From positions 1 to 64,000 of IMG/VR virus record IMGVR_UViG_3300050821_018577: a stretch of 64,000 nt of DNA; one strand, given 5' to 3'. This stretch comes from a virus. The notes below the pieces were generated by a model. The model saw only the letters and a program-made list of their open reading frames with translations, made no database searches and was not told the DNA's origin. This document shows positions 33,950 to 42,328 of the stretch, in pieces. A program made the translations under genes and the position numbers. Each line of letters starts with the position of its first letter. The stretch's first letter is position 1.

Positions 33950-34183
33950 TCAATCCGCAGCTTTCCTGTTTGGAGTCTTGCGCATGTCAAGCGCGTGCTC
34001 CAAAGCGTCGCGTAATTTGTCATCCGGAGCCGTTTCGATGTTCAGGTAAATCCAAAACGCCACGGTTGCCGCGGCCGTGCGGTCGTGGCCGACAAGCACA
34101 AACGTTTGCTCGCCGGCTTTTTCCGCATTGCCCAACAATCGCTTGGCTTCCGCCAGATGGTCACCACGTTCGACTTGACTCAT
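33950..34183 (-). CDS. hypothetical 77-residue protein
   Basis: Alpha/beta, with TFVLVGHDRTAAATVAFWI in the centre. The ATG shares one base with the upstream TAA. Function unknown. Confidence 0.55.
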   Translation of the reverse strand: MSQVERGDHLAEAKRLLGNAEKAGEQTFVLVGHDRTAAATVAFWIYLNIETAPDDKLRDALEHALDMRKTPNRKAAD

Positions 34184-34599
34184 TAAACCTCCAAAATTCT
34201 CCGCATCATTGCCTGCGCTTCTTTTACGGTCATCCATTTTTCAGGTTTGCACCCGAAAGGACATCGCATATTTGGGTCGTCAATCATCCCCCACGTCCTG
34301 CACACGAACGGACGGTGTTCATAGACGCGGCATTTGCCGCTCGGATAGAGCATCGAACAATTTAGCGTTCCCGGCATCGGCGCAGTGGCCACCAATTTCT
34401 TTTTGGGCATCCATTGCCATCGGCGGTCCAATTGAACCGCATCTATCGAAGAAAGATTGAACACCGCTCCGGTCTTTTCGATTTGCACGTACTCGATACG
34501 CGGGATCAGTAGCGGCCCGCAGGATTCTTGGCACTTCCGCTTGCACTCCATCTTGGGCAGTTCGGCGTAAATTGCCTGCAATTGCTCGGCGGCTGTCAT
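34183..34599 (-). CDS. YkgJ-type cysteine cluster protein
   Basis: The product has 138 residues. CKRKCQESCGP, CRVYEHRPFVCRTWG and CPFGC are the Cys clusters of the YkgJ/UPF0153 zinc- or iron-chelating family. Their role in phages is not established. Starts in an ATGA overlap. Confidence 0.75.
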   Translation of the reverse strand: MTAAEQLQAIYAELPKMECKRKCQESCGPLLIPRIEYVQIEKTGAVFNLSSIDAVQLDRRWQWMPKKKLVATAPMPGTLNCSMLYPSGKCRVYEHRPFVCRTWGMIDDPNMRCPFGCKPEKWMTVKEAQAMMRRILEV

Positions 34600-34976
34600 T
34601 CTGGTTCGACCACAATTACTTTGTTATCGCCAAACATTGCGCGGAGCTCTTCGACCGCATCGATATATGTCCAACGCTCTGGTGGTAACGGTGTGAGCGG
34701 CAACGTTTCCCCGTACCTTTTCTTCGCCAATTCAACAAACTTCGGCCAGTTTTTTCTGTTTATCTTGGAGTCGTCCCAATCGCGCAGTTGGGGAAGCTGC
34801 TCGAAAATCCACGGCTTTAGAATATCTTGAGCGCGCGGCAATTGATGCGTGTAAAGCTCATCGCCGGTTAGAAAGTTACAGATGTTGTAGACCTCGGTCA
34901 TCTCACAAAGCAGTTTATCGTGGCACACGCTGAGGACCACCACTGTCGGAAAGTATTTGACTTTGACTGTGCTCAT
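34596..34976 (-). CDS. conserved phage protein (DUF7736-like)
   Basis: The product has 126 residues. VLSVCHDKLLCEMTEVYNICNFLTGDELYTHQLPRAQ matches a widespread phage family with the same VLS...LL...LLNFLTG..L.THQLPRA pattern. The reaction or role is unknown. I am fairly sure of the family, less of the DUF number. Confidence 0.75.
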   Translation of the reverse strand: MSTVKVKYFPTVVVLSVCHDKLLCEMTEVYNICNFLTGDELYTHQLPRAQDILKPWIFEQLPQLRDWDDSKINRKNWPKFVELAKKRYGETLPLTPLPPERWTYIDAVEELRAMFGDNKVIVVEPE

Positions 34977-35269
34977 AGCCGGTTGGCGGCCTCTACTGCG
35001 GCGGCTATCTCTTTACAAAATTCTTCGATGAGGACCGGCTGGACCTTGAGTACGGCGGCCTTGAGGGCCACGGCCGCTTCCAGAACGGTTTTGAGCGCCT
35101 CTGGCTTTTTTGAGTAGATATAATTCCTGTAGAGTGTCGGGTCCACAATGACTGCGATGTCCTCGGCGTGTTGCAGGTTTTTCACCCACTCTTCAAGCGG
35201 CATGGCCGCAATGCCGTTGGCGTGCTCGAAAAGCTCTCTGGTCAATTCCGTGTAGTTAAGTTCCGCCAT
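34973..35269 (-). CDS. hypothetical 98-residue helical protein
   Basis: All-helical (ELFEHANGIAAM, ALKTVLEAAVALKAAVLK). A start/stop overlap of 4 bases upstream of the DUF7736-like gene and 14 bases into the preceding gene. Function unknown. Confidence 0.6.
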   Translation of the reverse strand: MAELNYTELTRELFEHANGIAAMPLEEWVKNLQHAEDIAVIVDPTLYRNYIYSKKPEALKTVLEAAVALKAAVLKVQPVLIEEFCKEIAAAVEAANRL

Positions 35270-35873
35270 GTGCTTGTTCCTCCAGGTCTTTCCTGTGGTG
35301 CTCGTCCCAATATGCTGGGCTGATTGGGCGATTAGCCTTCATATGGTCAAATTCTTCAAGACGACCCTGGGCTCGAGCCTTTTCCAAGTCTGCGAAAGTG
35401 ATGGCATTGTCCATCAGTTCCTGGTTTGTCTTTTGCAAATTCTCTACGGCCCGGCAGATTTCACAATAGGGCGCGCCGCGGTCATCGCCAACTTCATTAG
35501 CGCCGCGGTGCCCACACGGCAATTTCTCTTCAAGGTATCGCAGTTGACTGGAAAAAAGTCTCCATTCCTCAGCGCGAATAAAAGCGAACTGGATGGCTAG
35601 CACATCCGGGAATTGCACGCTGGCCCACCAGACCTTCCCCGGCTCAGTGGTCGCTTCTCCAGTAATGCGCTTTTGGAACGCAATGGCTTTGTCTCTGTCG
35701 GAGACTGGCTGTTTGTCTTTTATTGTAAACTTCGGTCCATGGTAGCTGGCTCCGTGAATAGTATTCATCGTTTCACAGGCTAACCACCATTCCATGATTT
35801 GGCGCGCGGCGTCGCCCTCGGCAAACCGGATATCGCCGTCGTCGTACTCAATTTCGATACGGATCGCCTTCAT
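35256..35873 (-). CDS. hypothetical 205-residue protein with zinc knuckle
   Basis: An N-terminal alpha/beta part (IRIEIEYDDGDIRFAEG) and a C-terminal CGHRG...CEICRAVE zinc site resembling short phage 'CGH...YCxxC' motifs, then a helical tail. Function unknown. Confidence 0.6.
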   Translation of the reverse strand: MKAIRIEIEYDDGDIRFAEGDAARQIMEWWLACETMNTIHGASYHGPKFTIKDKQPVSDRDKAIAFQKRITGEATTEPGKVWWASVQFPDVLAIQFAFIRAEEWRLFSSQLRYLEEKLPCGHRGANEVGDDRGAPYCEICRAVENLQKTNQELMDNAITFADLEKARAQGRLEEFDHMKANRPISPAYWDEHHRKDLEEQAHGGT

Positions 35874-36289
35874 TTGCCCTTCTTTGGTTTACGTGCCCGA
35901 GACCGCGGCGGTTTATCGACGGTAAATGTGCCTTTGCGCACCAGGGCGGTATAGATTTCTACTACTTTAGCGTTGATGGCGGTCTGCGCCATGCGTTCGC
36001 TTGGCTGAGGCAAGCCTTTAGCAACGTGTTCCACGTACTGTTTTACGCTGGCATGCTCCTTTGACAGTCCAGTGATTCGCGTGAACTGGTCGTTTGCCCG
36101 TTTGGTCAACGTGTCGATACGCCGCTCGTGGTCTTCGCGGCGGAAATCGGTTGCCACTTGGTCTTTACGGAATTCAACTTTGAGCTCTCCTACCTCGCGG
36201 TTTAATCGGTTCGACCGGATATCTAGAATGATGTAGGCAACGAACAGCAACACAAAGAAAATTCCAAAACACCACAATGCTGGCGTCAT
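35870..36289 (-). CDS. membrane-anchored coiled-coil protein
   Basis: The product has 139 residues. One transmembrane segment (residues 4-24), a coiled coil (residues 30-90), then a basic tail. Type and topology resemble small phage membrane scaffolds or i-spanin-like proteins, but no o-spanin partner is evident. Confidence 0.55.
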   Translation of the reverse strand: MTPALWCFGIFFVLLFVAYIILDIRSNRLNREVGELKVEFRKDQVATDFRREDHERRIDTLTKRANDQFTRITGLSKEHASVKQYVEHVAKGLPQPSERMAQTAINAKVVEIYTALVRKGTFTVDKPPRSRARKPKKGK

Positions 36290-36300
36290 GGCACGCCCCC

Positions 36301-36903
36301 TTATTTACCTCTCGTGATTCCCGGTATCTTCATGCGGTCTTGATGCTCTACAGCGAAGGTGCGAAATCGGTCGAGCACGGCGTTGACCTGCTCGATGCGG
36401 TCCTCTGGCGTCCCAGCATCATACATGGCCTCGATATACGAACCGATGGCGTCGCACGAGGCATTGTCGCGACCACGCAAGATGAACAGCGGCTCATCAT
36501 CCGGTACGCGTTCGCCGTTGCTGGTCTTGACGAGGTAGCCTTCCGAATCGACGCTGAACATATCATTCAGCTTTCTCAATGCAGGAAGTATCGGCGGAAT
36601 GCGCTTGTCGGCATTGCCTTTGCCCAAACCAATCTCACATACGGAAACAATCTGCGTTCGCGGGTCAAGTGAACCACCGACGGCTGGATAGAGTCCGCCT
36701 ACAAAAAGATTCTCTAGGATTTCCAGGTCAGCGATGAATTTGTCTCCCTCTCTGCGTATCATTGCCTTTCCAACTGGATGTTGAAAATTTACGCTGACGC
36801 GAATCTGTTCGGCAATGGCTACGCGGTCCGCAAGAACTTTATCGCCATGCGCATCCTCTGTGCCGTCGGCGATTAGAACGAGCACGTCTTTGATGATTTT
36901 CAT
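36301..36903 (-). CDS. hypothetical 200-residue protein
   Basis: Alpha/beta protein with IIKDVLVLIADGTED at the N-terminus. A central region rich in Arg/Lys/Asp. Starts behind GCGGAGAATTCAG, the sequence that also encodes the RRIQ tail of the upstream gene. Family not recognised. Confidence 0.6.
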   Translation of the reverse strand: MKIIKDVLVLIADGTEDAHGDKVLADRVAIAEQIRVSVNFQHPVGKAMIRREGDKFIADLEILENLFVGGLYPAVGGSLDPRTQIVSVCEIGLGKGNADKRIPPILPALRKLNDMFSVDSEGYLVKTSNGERVPDDEPLFILRGRDNASCDAIGSYIEAMYDAGTPEDRIEQVNAVLDRFRTFAVEHQDRMKIPGITRGK

Positions 36904-37169
36904 ATCTGAATTCTCCGCCCGCCAAGGAATTGCTCTGGCGCCTCTTGGATAGATGCTAGCTTCGAAAGCCGGTCATCAATAACCTTTTGGCGGTAAGTGA
37001 GCATTACAAATCGGTCATCAAACCTTGCGCTCATCTCGCAGAACTTCTCATCGATGCGACGGATCTCCTCATCGATGCGACGGCTATCCCTCTCGAAGAA
37101 CCAAGCCAGTGCGGAGACTATACATCCCGCACTGGTGATAGCTATAACTAAAAGCGTGAGGTCGTTCAT
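36900..37169 (-). CDS. membrane-anchored coiled-coil protein, 89 residues
   Basis: N-terminal transmembrane segment (LTLLVIAITSAGCIVSALAWFF), a heptad-like middle with repeated RRIDE units, and C-terminus LGGRRIQI, a member of the shared-tail group. The tail DNA also contains the ribosome binding site of the next gene. Confidence 0.6.
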   Translation of the reverse strand: MNDLTLLVIAITSAGCIVSALAWFFERDSRRIDEEIRRIDEKFCEMSARFDDRFVMLTYRQKVIDDRLSKLASIQEAPEQFLGGRRIQI

Positions 37170-37510
37170 AGCTGAATTCTCCGTCTCGCGTCCAGCACCA
37201 GCGCCGGAACCCACAGGTCTCTCTCGAACACTCCCTTGGTTTCCTCGTAGATTTGCTTGAACTCCCGGTAGGCGCGCTCGTAGCAATCGCAGTAATGAGG
37301 GCCGCCTTCGATTGCGTCTAGAATACCTTCGCGCGGGCCGTCATGTTCGGTGACGCCATCTTTATTGCGCCAGGAACGCACTGCATCGAAATCGTGCGCA
37401 GCCGCGTGGATCTCAAAGGCACGATGCCATATTCGCTCAAACTTGCGCGATTCCTCTTCGCTTGGCAGCGGGAAGCCTTCCGGGAGATGCTCGCGAGGCG
37501 TTTTCAGCAT
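37166..37510 (-). CDS. hypothetical 114-residue protein
   Basis: Helical, with YCDCYERAYREFKQIYEETKG in the C-terminal half, ending LDARRRIQL. The tail overlaps the GGAGAA ribosome binding site of the downstream gene. Confidence 0.6.
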   Translation of the reverse strand: MLKTPREHLPEGFPLPSEEESRKFERIWHRAFEIHAAAHDFDAVRSWRNKDGVTEHDGPREGILDAIEGGPHYCDCYERAYREFKQIYEETKGVFERDLWVPALVLDARRRIQL

Positions 37511-37517
37511 GGGTCCG

Positions 37518-37721
37518 TCATGCGGCCATGCTCACAATCGGCATCTCCAGCAATTCGGCAAGAGGCACGGCGCCCACGCACAGCGAATTCGAGCAAAGAG
37601 TGTGGTCCAGGTCGAGCCAGGCACAGAATTCCTGGTGGTCCTCGTCCTCATAGCGGAGGACGCACGGATCTGTCTCGGTACAACCGCAAATTCTGCAGGT
37701 TCCAGGTGCGACGATTATCAT
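37518..37721 (-). CDS. small zinc protein with CRICGCTETDPC motif
   Basis: A 67-residue product. CxxCGCTxxDPC, then CAWLDLDHTLCSNSLC, is a known small phage/plasmid zinc motif of unknown function. Very likely a real protein because the motif is complete. Confidence 0.7.
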   Translation of the reverse strand: MIIVAPGTCRICGCTETDPCVLRYEDEDHQEFCAWLDLDHTLCSNSLCVGAVPLAELLEMPIVSMAA

Positions 37722-38479
37722 GCGGCGAGCTCCAATGTTGCAGTTGCAGTGATAATCTCGTTCGCAGTCACGACAATCTCATCCGGAGTTACGTTTGGAG
37801 TTACCGGCATTGCTTTTGTTTCATTTGCCGTCCGGATGAACTCAGTTTCGTTGCTTTCGAGTAGGAGCTTCTGCGCCAGCGCCACGTCGTCGCTGGGGAG
37901 TCCATGCTCCGAGGCCGGGTGAATGCAGAAGTAACTTTGAATTGTCTTGGTCTGCGGATCGAGCCGTTCGACGCGGCAGCCCGGACGTACTCGGTACAGC
38001 CGGCTATTCACTTGCAGGTCGAAGTGTTGTTCTTTTTCAAGCTGGTCGCGCTGCGCCTCGGTCAGTACCGACAGCAAGGCTTCGCGGGCCCGCTTGCGGC
38101 GAGCATCGTCCTTGGCCTTCTCGTCGCGCTGGCGCTGCTCACGTTCGAGGCGCTGCTCTTCGGTTTCCGGCGGGAAGTCCGTCGCTGCTACCGTGAAACT
38201 TGTAATGTAGTTGGTGATGTAATTTCCAATTCCAGCAGCGATGTTGTTTGGATAGGTGACTGTTTGCGTGACGGCTGTTTGGTAGACCCACTGGTCTGGA
38301 TAGATAACCGTGTTCGATGTAATCGAGCCTGTCTGATAGCCGTAGTAGGTCATGGCTTCCTCAAGGTGGCGAATTTTCTTTTCGTATTTGTCGTATTTGT
38401 CGTATTTGCAACCGTAGAGGTGCTTTTTCCACTTGCAGTAATCGGTGTCGTACCAGTCGGCGAATTTCATCGTCATCAT
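37718..38479 (-). CDS. coiled-coil protein, 253 residues
   Basis: Basic N-terminus, a Thr/Ile/Tyr-rich beta segment (about residues 45-95), a long highly charged helix (EETEEQRLEREQRQRDEK, residues 103-140), a beta segment, and a hydrophobic C-terminus. Its layout recalls structural or scaffold-like proteins. Function unknown. Confidence 0.55.
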   Translation of the reverse strand: MMTMKFADWYDTDYCKWKKHLYGCKYDKYDKYEKKIRHLEEAMTYYGYQTGSITSNTVIYPDQWVYQTAVTQTVTYPNNIAAGIGNYITNYITSFTVAATDFPPETEEQRLEREQRQRDEKAKDDARRKRAREALLSVLTEAQRDQLEKEQHFDLQVNSRLYRVRPGCRVERLDPQTKTIQSYFCIHPASEHGLPSDDVALAQKLLLESNETEFIRTANETKAMPVTPNVTPDEIVVTANEIITATATLELAA

Positions 38480-38839
38480 TCATTCCTGCGGCGGCCAGGC
38501 ATCAGGGTCGGACGGCACGTACATCTCTTGCGCTACAACCGTGGTGAGAGCTCGGTCACGGCCGCGCGCATGCACCTTGCGGTAATAGACGCGGCGCTTG
38601 TCCGACGGCAGCTTCTCTTTTTCATCTTCGAAGATGTGGAAGCCGGCAGTATAGTTGCTGCCTTTGGCGGTTCCACCCTCGGCGACAAGCCATTCATCAA
38701 GTGGCACCGACCGGGAACCTTTGAGAGTGAAATTCTCAAACTTCGGCTTGCCAAGGAGTCCGCTATCGAATCGTTTCCAGCCGCTTTGGATCAGCGTCGT
38801 CGGCTTGCCGATTTGTTCGCTAACAGTTGCTAGGCACAT
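38480..38839 (-). CDS. hypothetical 119-residue protein
   Basis: Contains SNYTAGFHIFEDE and RRVYYRKVHARGRD, a compact beta-rich sequence seen in small conserved phage proteins of unknown role. Overlaps the upstream gene by 10 bases. Confidence 0.6.
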   Translation of the reverse strand: MCLATVSEQIGKPTTLIQSGWKRFDSGLLGKPKFENFTLKGSRSVPLDEWLVAEGGTAKGSNYTAGFHIFEDEKEKLPSDKRRVYYRKVHARGRDRALTTVVAQEMYVPSDPDAWPPQE

Positions 38840-38991
38840 TCTTCACTCCTGGACTCCTTGAGTAATTTGGTTGCGGCCCTTACCAATTCAACGAAAGCAT
38901 CGTGACCTACCGGATGCCGACTGGCCATCTGACGCCTCACGACCGTAACAGCCTTTCTGAGCCGGTCGATTTGTTCTTTGGGCACGGTCAC
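38830..38991 (-). CDS. hypothetical 53-residue helical protein
   Basis: GTG 38991 is used because GGTGAG lies 9 bases upstream. Basic helical protein (RLRKAVTVVRRQM). TAG stop inside the next gene's start. Confidence 0.45.
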   Translation of the reverse strand: MTVPKEQIDRLRKAVTVVRRQMASRHPVGHDAFVELVRAATKLLKESRSEECA

Positions 38992-39001
38992 GTTTAAAAT
39001 C

Positions 39002-39178
39002 TCACCAACCGGCGATGAATGCGTAACTAACAGCAACGAAATAAATGGAAACGAGAGCCGTCCAAAACTTCGGATGACGCGCCCAGATGTACAGGCCCAT
39101 CACGATTGCAAAGGTTTCCCAATCCGGACAGGCCTCTGCAATTATGCGCTCCTCTCGGGTCAGAAGCTGCATGTTCAT
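39002..39178 (-). CDS. 58-residue membrane protein
   Basis: Soluble acidic start (REERIIAEACPDWE) and two possible short hydrophobic spans (FAIVMGLYIWA and FWTALVSIYFVAVSYAFIAG). ATGA overlap with the upstream gene. Function unknown. Confidence 0.5.
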   Translation of the reverse strand: MNMQLLTREERIIAEACPDWETFAIVMGLYIWARHPKFWTALVSIYFVAVSYAFIAGW

Positions 39179-39399
39179 CCCCCGACAAATTGTGGCACGA
39201 GGATCAATCGTTCGGCCGTAGCATCGAAGGCGTCAATCTGCTCGCCTTGGTTGCCGGCGCGATTGACTCGGAAGGCGGCATAGCCTTTGCTTTTGAGGTC
39301 ATTAAAACGCGAGCGGGCAGCTTCCACTTCATCGTGATTCCCGCTCCGCCATTGGATCCTAGTATCGCCAGTTCTGTCCAACACCATCAGTTCGCTCAT
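39175..39399 (-). CDS. hypothetical 74-residue protein
   Basis: The start is chosen behind AAAGGGAGAAACCG. Alpha/beta, with EVEAARSRFNDLKSKGYAAFRV, a pattern of small phage proteins related to 'RxxxLxxxGYxA' domains. Function unknown. Confidence 0.6.
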   Translation of the reverse strand: MSELMVLDRTGDTRIQWRSGNHDEVEAARSRFNDLKSKGYAAFRVNRAGNQGEQIDAFDATAERLILVPQFVGG

Positions 39400-39435
39400 C
39401 GGTTTCTCCCTTTTCACATTAAATGTGCCCCATGG

Positions 39436-39681
39436 TCATGCAACTTTCCTCTGTCGAATGTCCTGTAGCCCGCGCGAGATTAGGGCTTCCATGAGCATCG
39501 CTGCATTACTACAGGCAAGGACGCCACCTTGTACGGCCTCTACAAGCCCATTGTTTGACACGCGCCACCGTTCGCCGCTCCAGGTAAAGCGCACTTCGGC
39601 TCCGTGAATGTCAATATCCCGAATCCGGTCAGGATACGGCAGCGTAGCAAGCGCAGCTTCCAATAATTCAGTGGCGGTCAT
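39436..39681 (-). CDS. hypothetical 81-residue protein
   Basis: Alpha/beta, with TATELLEAALATLP at the N-terminus, then three likely beta strands. No family recognised. Confidence 0.55.
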   Translation of the reverse strand: MTATELLEAALATLPYPDRIRDIDIHGAEVRFTWSGERWRVSNNGLVEAVQGGVLACSNAAMLMEALISRGLQDIRQRKVA

Positions 39682-39693
39682 AACGTAAACTTT

Positions 39694-39942
39694 TTAAGCT
39701 GCTGCAAATTCTGGAAGGATGAGCGACCATGCCCACCGGCCAGCTCGGTAAAACGCTCGCATCGCACTACGGAAGCCGGCGACCGCCACGATGATGAGCA
39801 CGACAAAAATCCAGACGCAAGGTTCGGTTGCGCTCACGTGCTCTGACATCGGGCATCGCGATTCGACGAGCATTACAAAAGGAAAACTGAAAACAGAATA
39901 GATGAACCATCCGGTGAGTGTGAACAGAATTTTCTTTGGCAT
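39694..39942 (-). CDS. membrane protein with two spans, 82 residues
   Basis: Hydrophobic segments at about residues 5-25 and 45-62, joined by a Cys-containing loop. First gene of this minus-strand block. Starts behind AGGAGATATCGG. Confidence 0.6.
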   Translation of the reverse strand: MPKKILFTLTGWFIYSVFSFPFVMLVESRCPMSEHVSATEPCVWIFVVLIIVAVAGFRSAMRAFYRAGRWAWSLILPEFAAA

Positions 39943-40036
39943 CCGATATCTCCTGCTTACTGGCCCAAGAGTCTAAGTAAACTCTCAGCGGATTGCAAGT
40001 ATTTTCTTACACTCTAAGTTGTGTTAAAATCCCGCC
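39943..40036. promoter_or_regulatory. divergent intergenic region
   Basis: This 94-base gap separates a minus-strand block from a plus-strand block. On the plus strand CTCTAAGTTGTG runs into TAAAAT (40025-40030), similar to the shared promoter motif. GTCTAAGTAAACTC at 39971 resembles it too. No clear -35 boxes, so the assignment is tentative. Confidence 0.35.
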
Positions 40037-40252
40037 ATGCAAACGAATAGGCAGATGCAAATGCATAGCCGGTCCATCGGCAAGATGGAGGAGATGTTGG
40101 AGCGTATGCACGCCGCGCTCGAGGACGGCAAGGCCATGAGGATCGTCTGCCTTGACGCCCAACACGCAGCGAATCTTCGTGCTCGTTGGTTGAAGCAATA
40201 TCCGAAGGACAAAATTCCAGTGTTCACCATTCTACGGTCAGAGCAAGAATGA
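40037..40252 (+). CDS. hypothetical 71-residue protein
   Basis: Met- and Arg-rich helix (MEEMLERMHAALEDGK) followed by beta strand and helix. The ATG follows the promoter-like region within 8 bases of the -10-like box, so translation may be leaderless or begin further down. Function unknown. Confidence 0.5.
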   Translation: MQTNRQMQMHSRSIGKMEEMLERMHAALEDGKAMRIVCLDAQHAANLRARWLKQYPKDKIPVFTILRSEQE

Positions 40253-40485
40253 ACGACCAAGAATTTGTTTTGGCAAAATATCCACGCGCTGAATGCTTTG
40301 GACCAGTCAACCTATATTGGCCCGGACAGGGCACGCGTAGAAAGTATATTGTCACATCCGCGCCACATATGAGCAGGACAGAAGGTGAAGGCGATACGCC
40401 AGCAGAAGCGTGGACCAATGCGGCAGTGAGAATCAAAGCGGTCGCGGCCGCTAAAAAGATTCTTCCTGGGAAGAACGATGGGTAG
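40249..40485 (+). CDS. hypothetical 78-residue protein
   Basis: Small beta-rich protein (YPRAECFGPVNLYW, RKYIVTSAPH) with a helical C-terminus. 4-base overlap upstream, 8-base overlap downstream. It resembles small phage proteins that end in 'AWxxAAxRI'. Confidence 0.55.
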   Translation: MNDQEFVLAKYPRAECFGPVNLYWPGQGTRRKYIVTSAPHMSRTEGEGDTPAEAWTNAAVRIKAVAAAKKILPGKNDG

Positions 40486-40870
40486 GCACGGACATGCTTC
40501 CATTCCGTTCGGCATCCACAAAGGCATCCGCGTACGCTTACTGCCCGACCCTTACCTGTCCTGGCTCACAACGACGTTCATTATGACTGCGCCAGAGTGG
40601 CGTTGGCTCAAGGACAGCGTCCTCAGTGAATTAAATTTCCGTGGACTGCGTTCCGATTTGGTCGACCTACATGTGAAGCCCGGCTGCCAGGCGGTGGTGC
40701 CGCCCTATTGGAATACGTTGCTGGAATGTACCAGCGAGACGTGCAACCGTCCGTTGCCGTGCACCATACATACGGTCGAGGAATCGGCGCAGACTAGGTT
40801 TGAGTTTGCGGAGGCCAAATTCCTACTGGAATCCAAGCGACGCATCCGTGTCGAAGGCGAGCGCACATGA
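40478..40870 (+). CDS. hypothetical 130-residue protein
   Basis: Begins with basic residues then GIRVRLLPDPYLSWLTT, similar to small phage proteins with 'LPxxYLxWL' (DUF3820-like), although I cannot confirm that family. It ends ESKRRIRVEGERT, a shared-tail member. Confidence 0.55.
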   Translation: MGRHGHASIPFGIHKGIRVRLLPDPYLSWLTTTFIMTAPEWRWLKDSVLSELNFRGLRSDLVDLHVKPGCQAVVPPYWNTLLECTSETCNRPLPCTIHTVEESAQTRFEFAEAKFLLESKRRIRVEGERT

Positions 40871-41076
40871 ACAGGGATTGCAACGGAGATTACTGGCCAA
40901 CCTTGCGGCTTTATCGGTGCCTGCGCGATGGGTCTCTCATCAAAGCCAACGCCCGGCCAATGGAATGTGACAATTGTAAGCGGCGCGTGTCGGCGACGGT
41001 CCATCCAAAGACTGAGATGCGAACAATCAAACAGCTCAAGCACCCAACATTCGGATGGCTGGATATCATCCCGTGA
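40867..41076 (+). CDS. hypothetical 69-residue protein
   Basis: Contains CNGDYW near the N-terminus and CDNCKRR. Small, basic, probable metal-binding protein. ATGA overlaps upstream and GTGA-type overlap downstream. Confidence 0.5.
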   Translation: MNRDCNGDYWPTLRLYRCLRDGSLIKANARPMECDNCKRRVSATVHPKTEMRTIKQLKHPTFGWLDIIP

Positions 41077-41366
41077 TTCGCCTTGTCCAATGGCTCTGTC
41101 CGCAGCGGCACTGCATCGTAGCGGTTGCCTACGACCCTGAACATCAGGACCATGATGCTGCCATTGCCCAGATGGAATCCTTTGTGGCCGCCGCTAATGT
41201 GCTGCCACACTGCGGTCTGTGCGGGTCGAAGTCACTGTTCTACGATGACCAGCCTACGAAATTTGAGACTATGCAACAGGCGCAAGCAACTCGCCAATCT
41301 CAGAACGCAGGAATATTTGAAGGCGTCGAGGAATTAAGAGATGCTCTCCCTGGTTCGAATCGATAG
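41073..41366 (+). CDS. hypothetical 97-residue zinc-knuckle protein
   Basis: GTG start overlapping the previous TGA. CPQRHC and CGLCGSKS form a probable zinc site, in a pattern common in phage proteins (AAAHxLPxCGLCGS). It overlaps the next gene by 26 bases. Confidence 0.55.
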   Translation: MIRLVQWLCPQRHCIVAVAYDPEHQDHDAAIAQMESFVAAANVLPHCGLCGSKSLFYDDQPTKFETMQQAQATRQSQNAGIFEGVEELRDALPGSNR

Positions 41367-42168
41367 CGACATTCCTAACGGCATAAAGTATTTTGTGATA
41401 GCCGAGGAAAGTGTGCTTGCGGTCGCGCGTGAGTATATTAGCCCGGTGACCGGCCGCAGGATGCGCAGCGGCGTTCCCTCGGTTCGAAATATTGTGGTAG
41501 TACACCGCCCCGACGGGTGGGCCTGCCAAGCCTGTCAGCCGCCACCGTACCATCCCGTCTTGGCGCCACCCTGTGAACATATCCGGTTTGCAATTGAGCT
41601 ATATTTAACCAACGGCTACGCGACGACGGAGCGTGAAGAATACTTGCAAGAGTGCGCGAGGCAGAGCAGGGAAGCGGAAGCTCGAGGCGCACGCCGCATT
41701 GAAAACGCAAGTGACGTAGAGCTAGAGGACCGCGCTAATCATCCGGACTGGTTTATTCCACGAAACAGCATCACTGGCGAAGAAATAGATAGGGTGCGCG
41801 CGGAAGCATACACCGAAATGAATCACCGTCGCGCCAGGCGGCAGCACGAGAGGCTCACTCACGACCGCGCAATTGCCGAGCGACGCGCAAGGAACGCACA
41901 AATCGACCGCGAACGCGCACGATTTTCTTGGCAGTGGTTTGACAATTTGTTACCTGAATCGGAACAGGTCAAGGTCAGATGTTGTAATGCTCCTAACACC
42001 GATGGAAGTTACCGGTGCAATAAGGAACTTGGACATTCAGGCGACCATGTTCATAGTTTTATCCGCAATGGTGAGCGTGACTTTTATTGGTGGCCAGTGA
42101 AGCCGGCGCCTGAACCAATCGCCACCTTGGACCTCCACGCCAAGCGCAGGATCAGGGTCGAAGAGTAG
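41341..42168 (+). CDS. hypothetical 275-residue protein with Arg-rich coiled coil
   Basis: An N-terminal beta-rich part with CQACQPP, a long Arg/Glu-rich helix (residues 95-195), a Cys motif (RCNKELGHSGDHVH) also seen in the gene at 31117, and C-terminus HAKRRIRVEE. TAG stop followed by G. Function unknown. Confidence 0.6.
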   Translation: MLSLVRIDSDIPNGIKYFVIAEESVLAVAREYISPVTGRRMRSGVPSVRNIVVVHRPDGWACQACQPPPYHPVLAPPCEHIRFAIELYLTNGYATTEREEYLQECARQSREAEARGARRIENASDVELEDRANHPDWFIPRNSITGEEIDRVRAEAYTEMNHRRARRQHERLTHDRAIAERRARNAQIDRERARFSWQWFDNLLPESEQVKVRCCNAPNTDGSYRCNKELGHSGDHVHSFIRNGERDFYWWPVKPAPEPIATLDLHAKRRIRVEE

Positions 42169-42328
42169 GCTGCCGTCTAGATTTTTCAAATTCTAAAATT
42201 TTCCAATGGCACTTCCGGCAGCAGCGATAGACATGCTCAAGGCGGGTAAGCACTTCCTCCCACAAATCTGCGCGAATCACCATTGGAGGTCGATTAAGAG
42301 GACGCAGGATGACGAATTCATAATTCAT
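42152..42328 (-). CDS. hypothetical 58-residue protein
   Basis: Convergent with the preceding gene and overlapping it by 17 bases. Basic, with CCRKCHW near residue 37. Function unknown. Confidence 0.45.
   Translation of the reverse strand: MNYEFVILRPLNRPPMVIRADLWEEVLTRLEHVYRCCRKCHWKILEFEKSRRQPTLRP

Noticed and set aside
37904-38833. 309-codon plus-strand open frame
   Set aside because: It is the mirror of the two minus-strand genes 37718-38479 and 38480-38839, which have ribosome sites and proper overlaps.
41351-41362. GGTTCGAATC, a tRNA T-loop-like sequence
   Set aside because: No acceptor, D or anticodon stems pair around it, and it lies inside the start of the gene at 41341.
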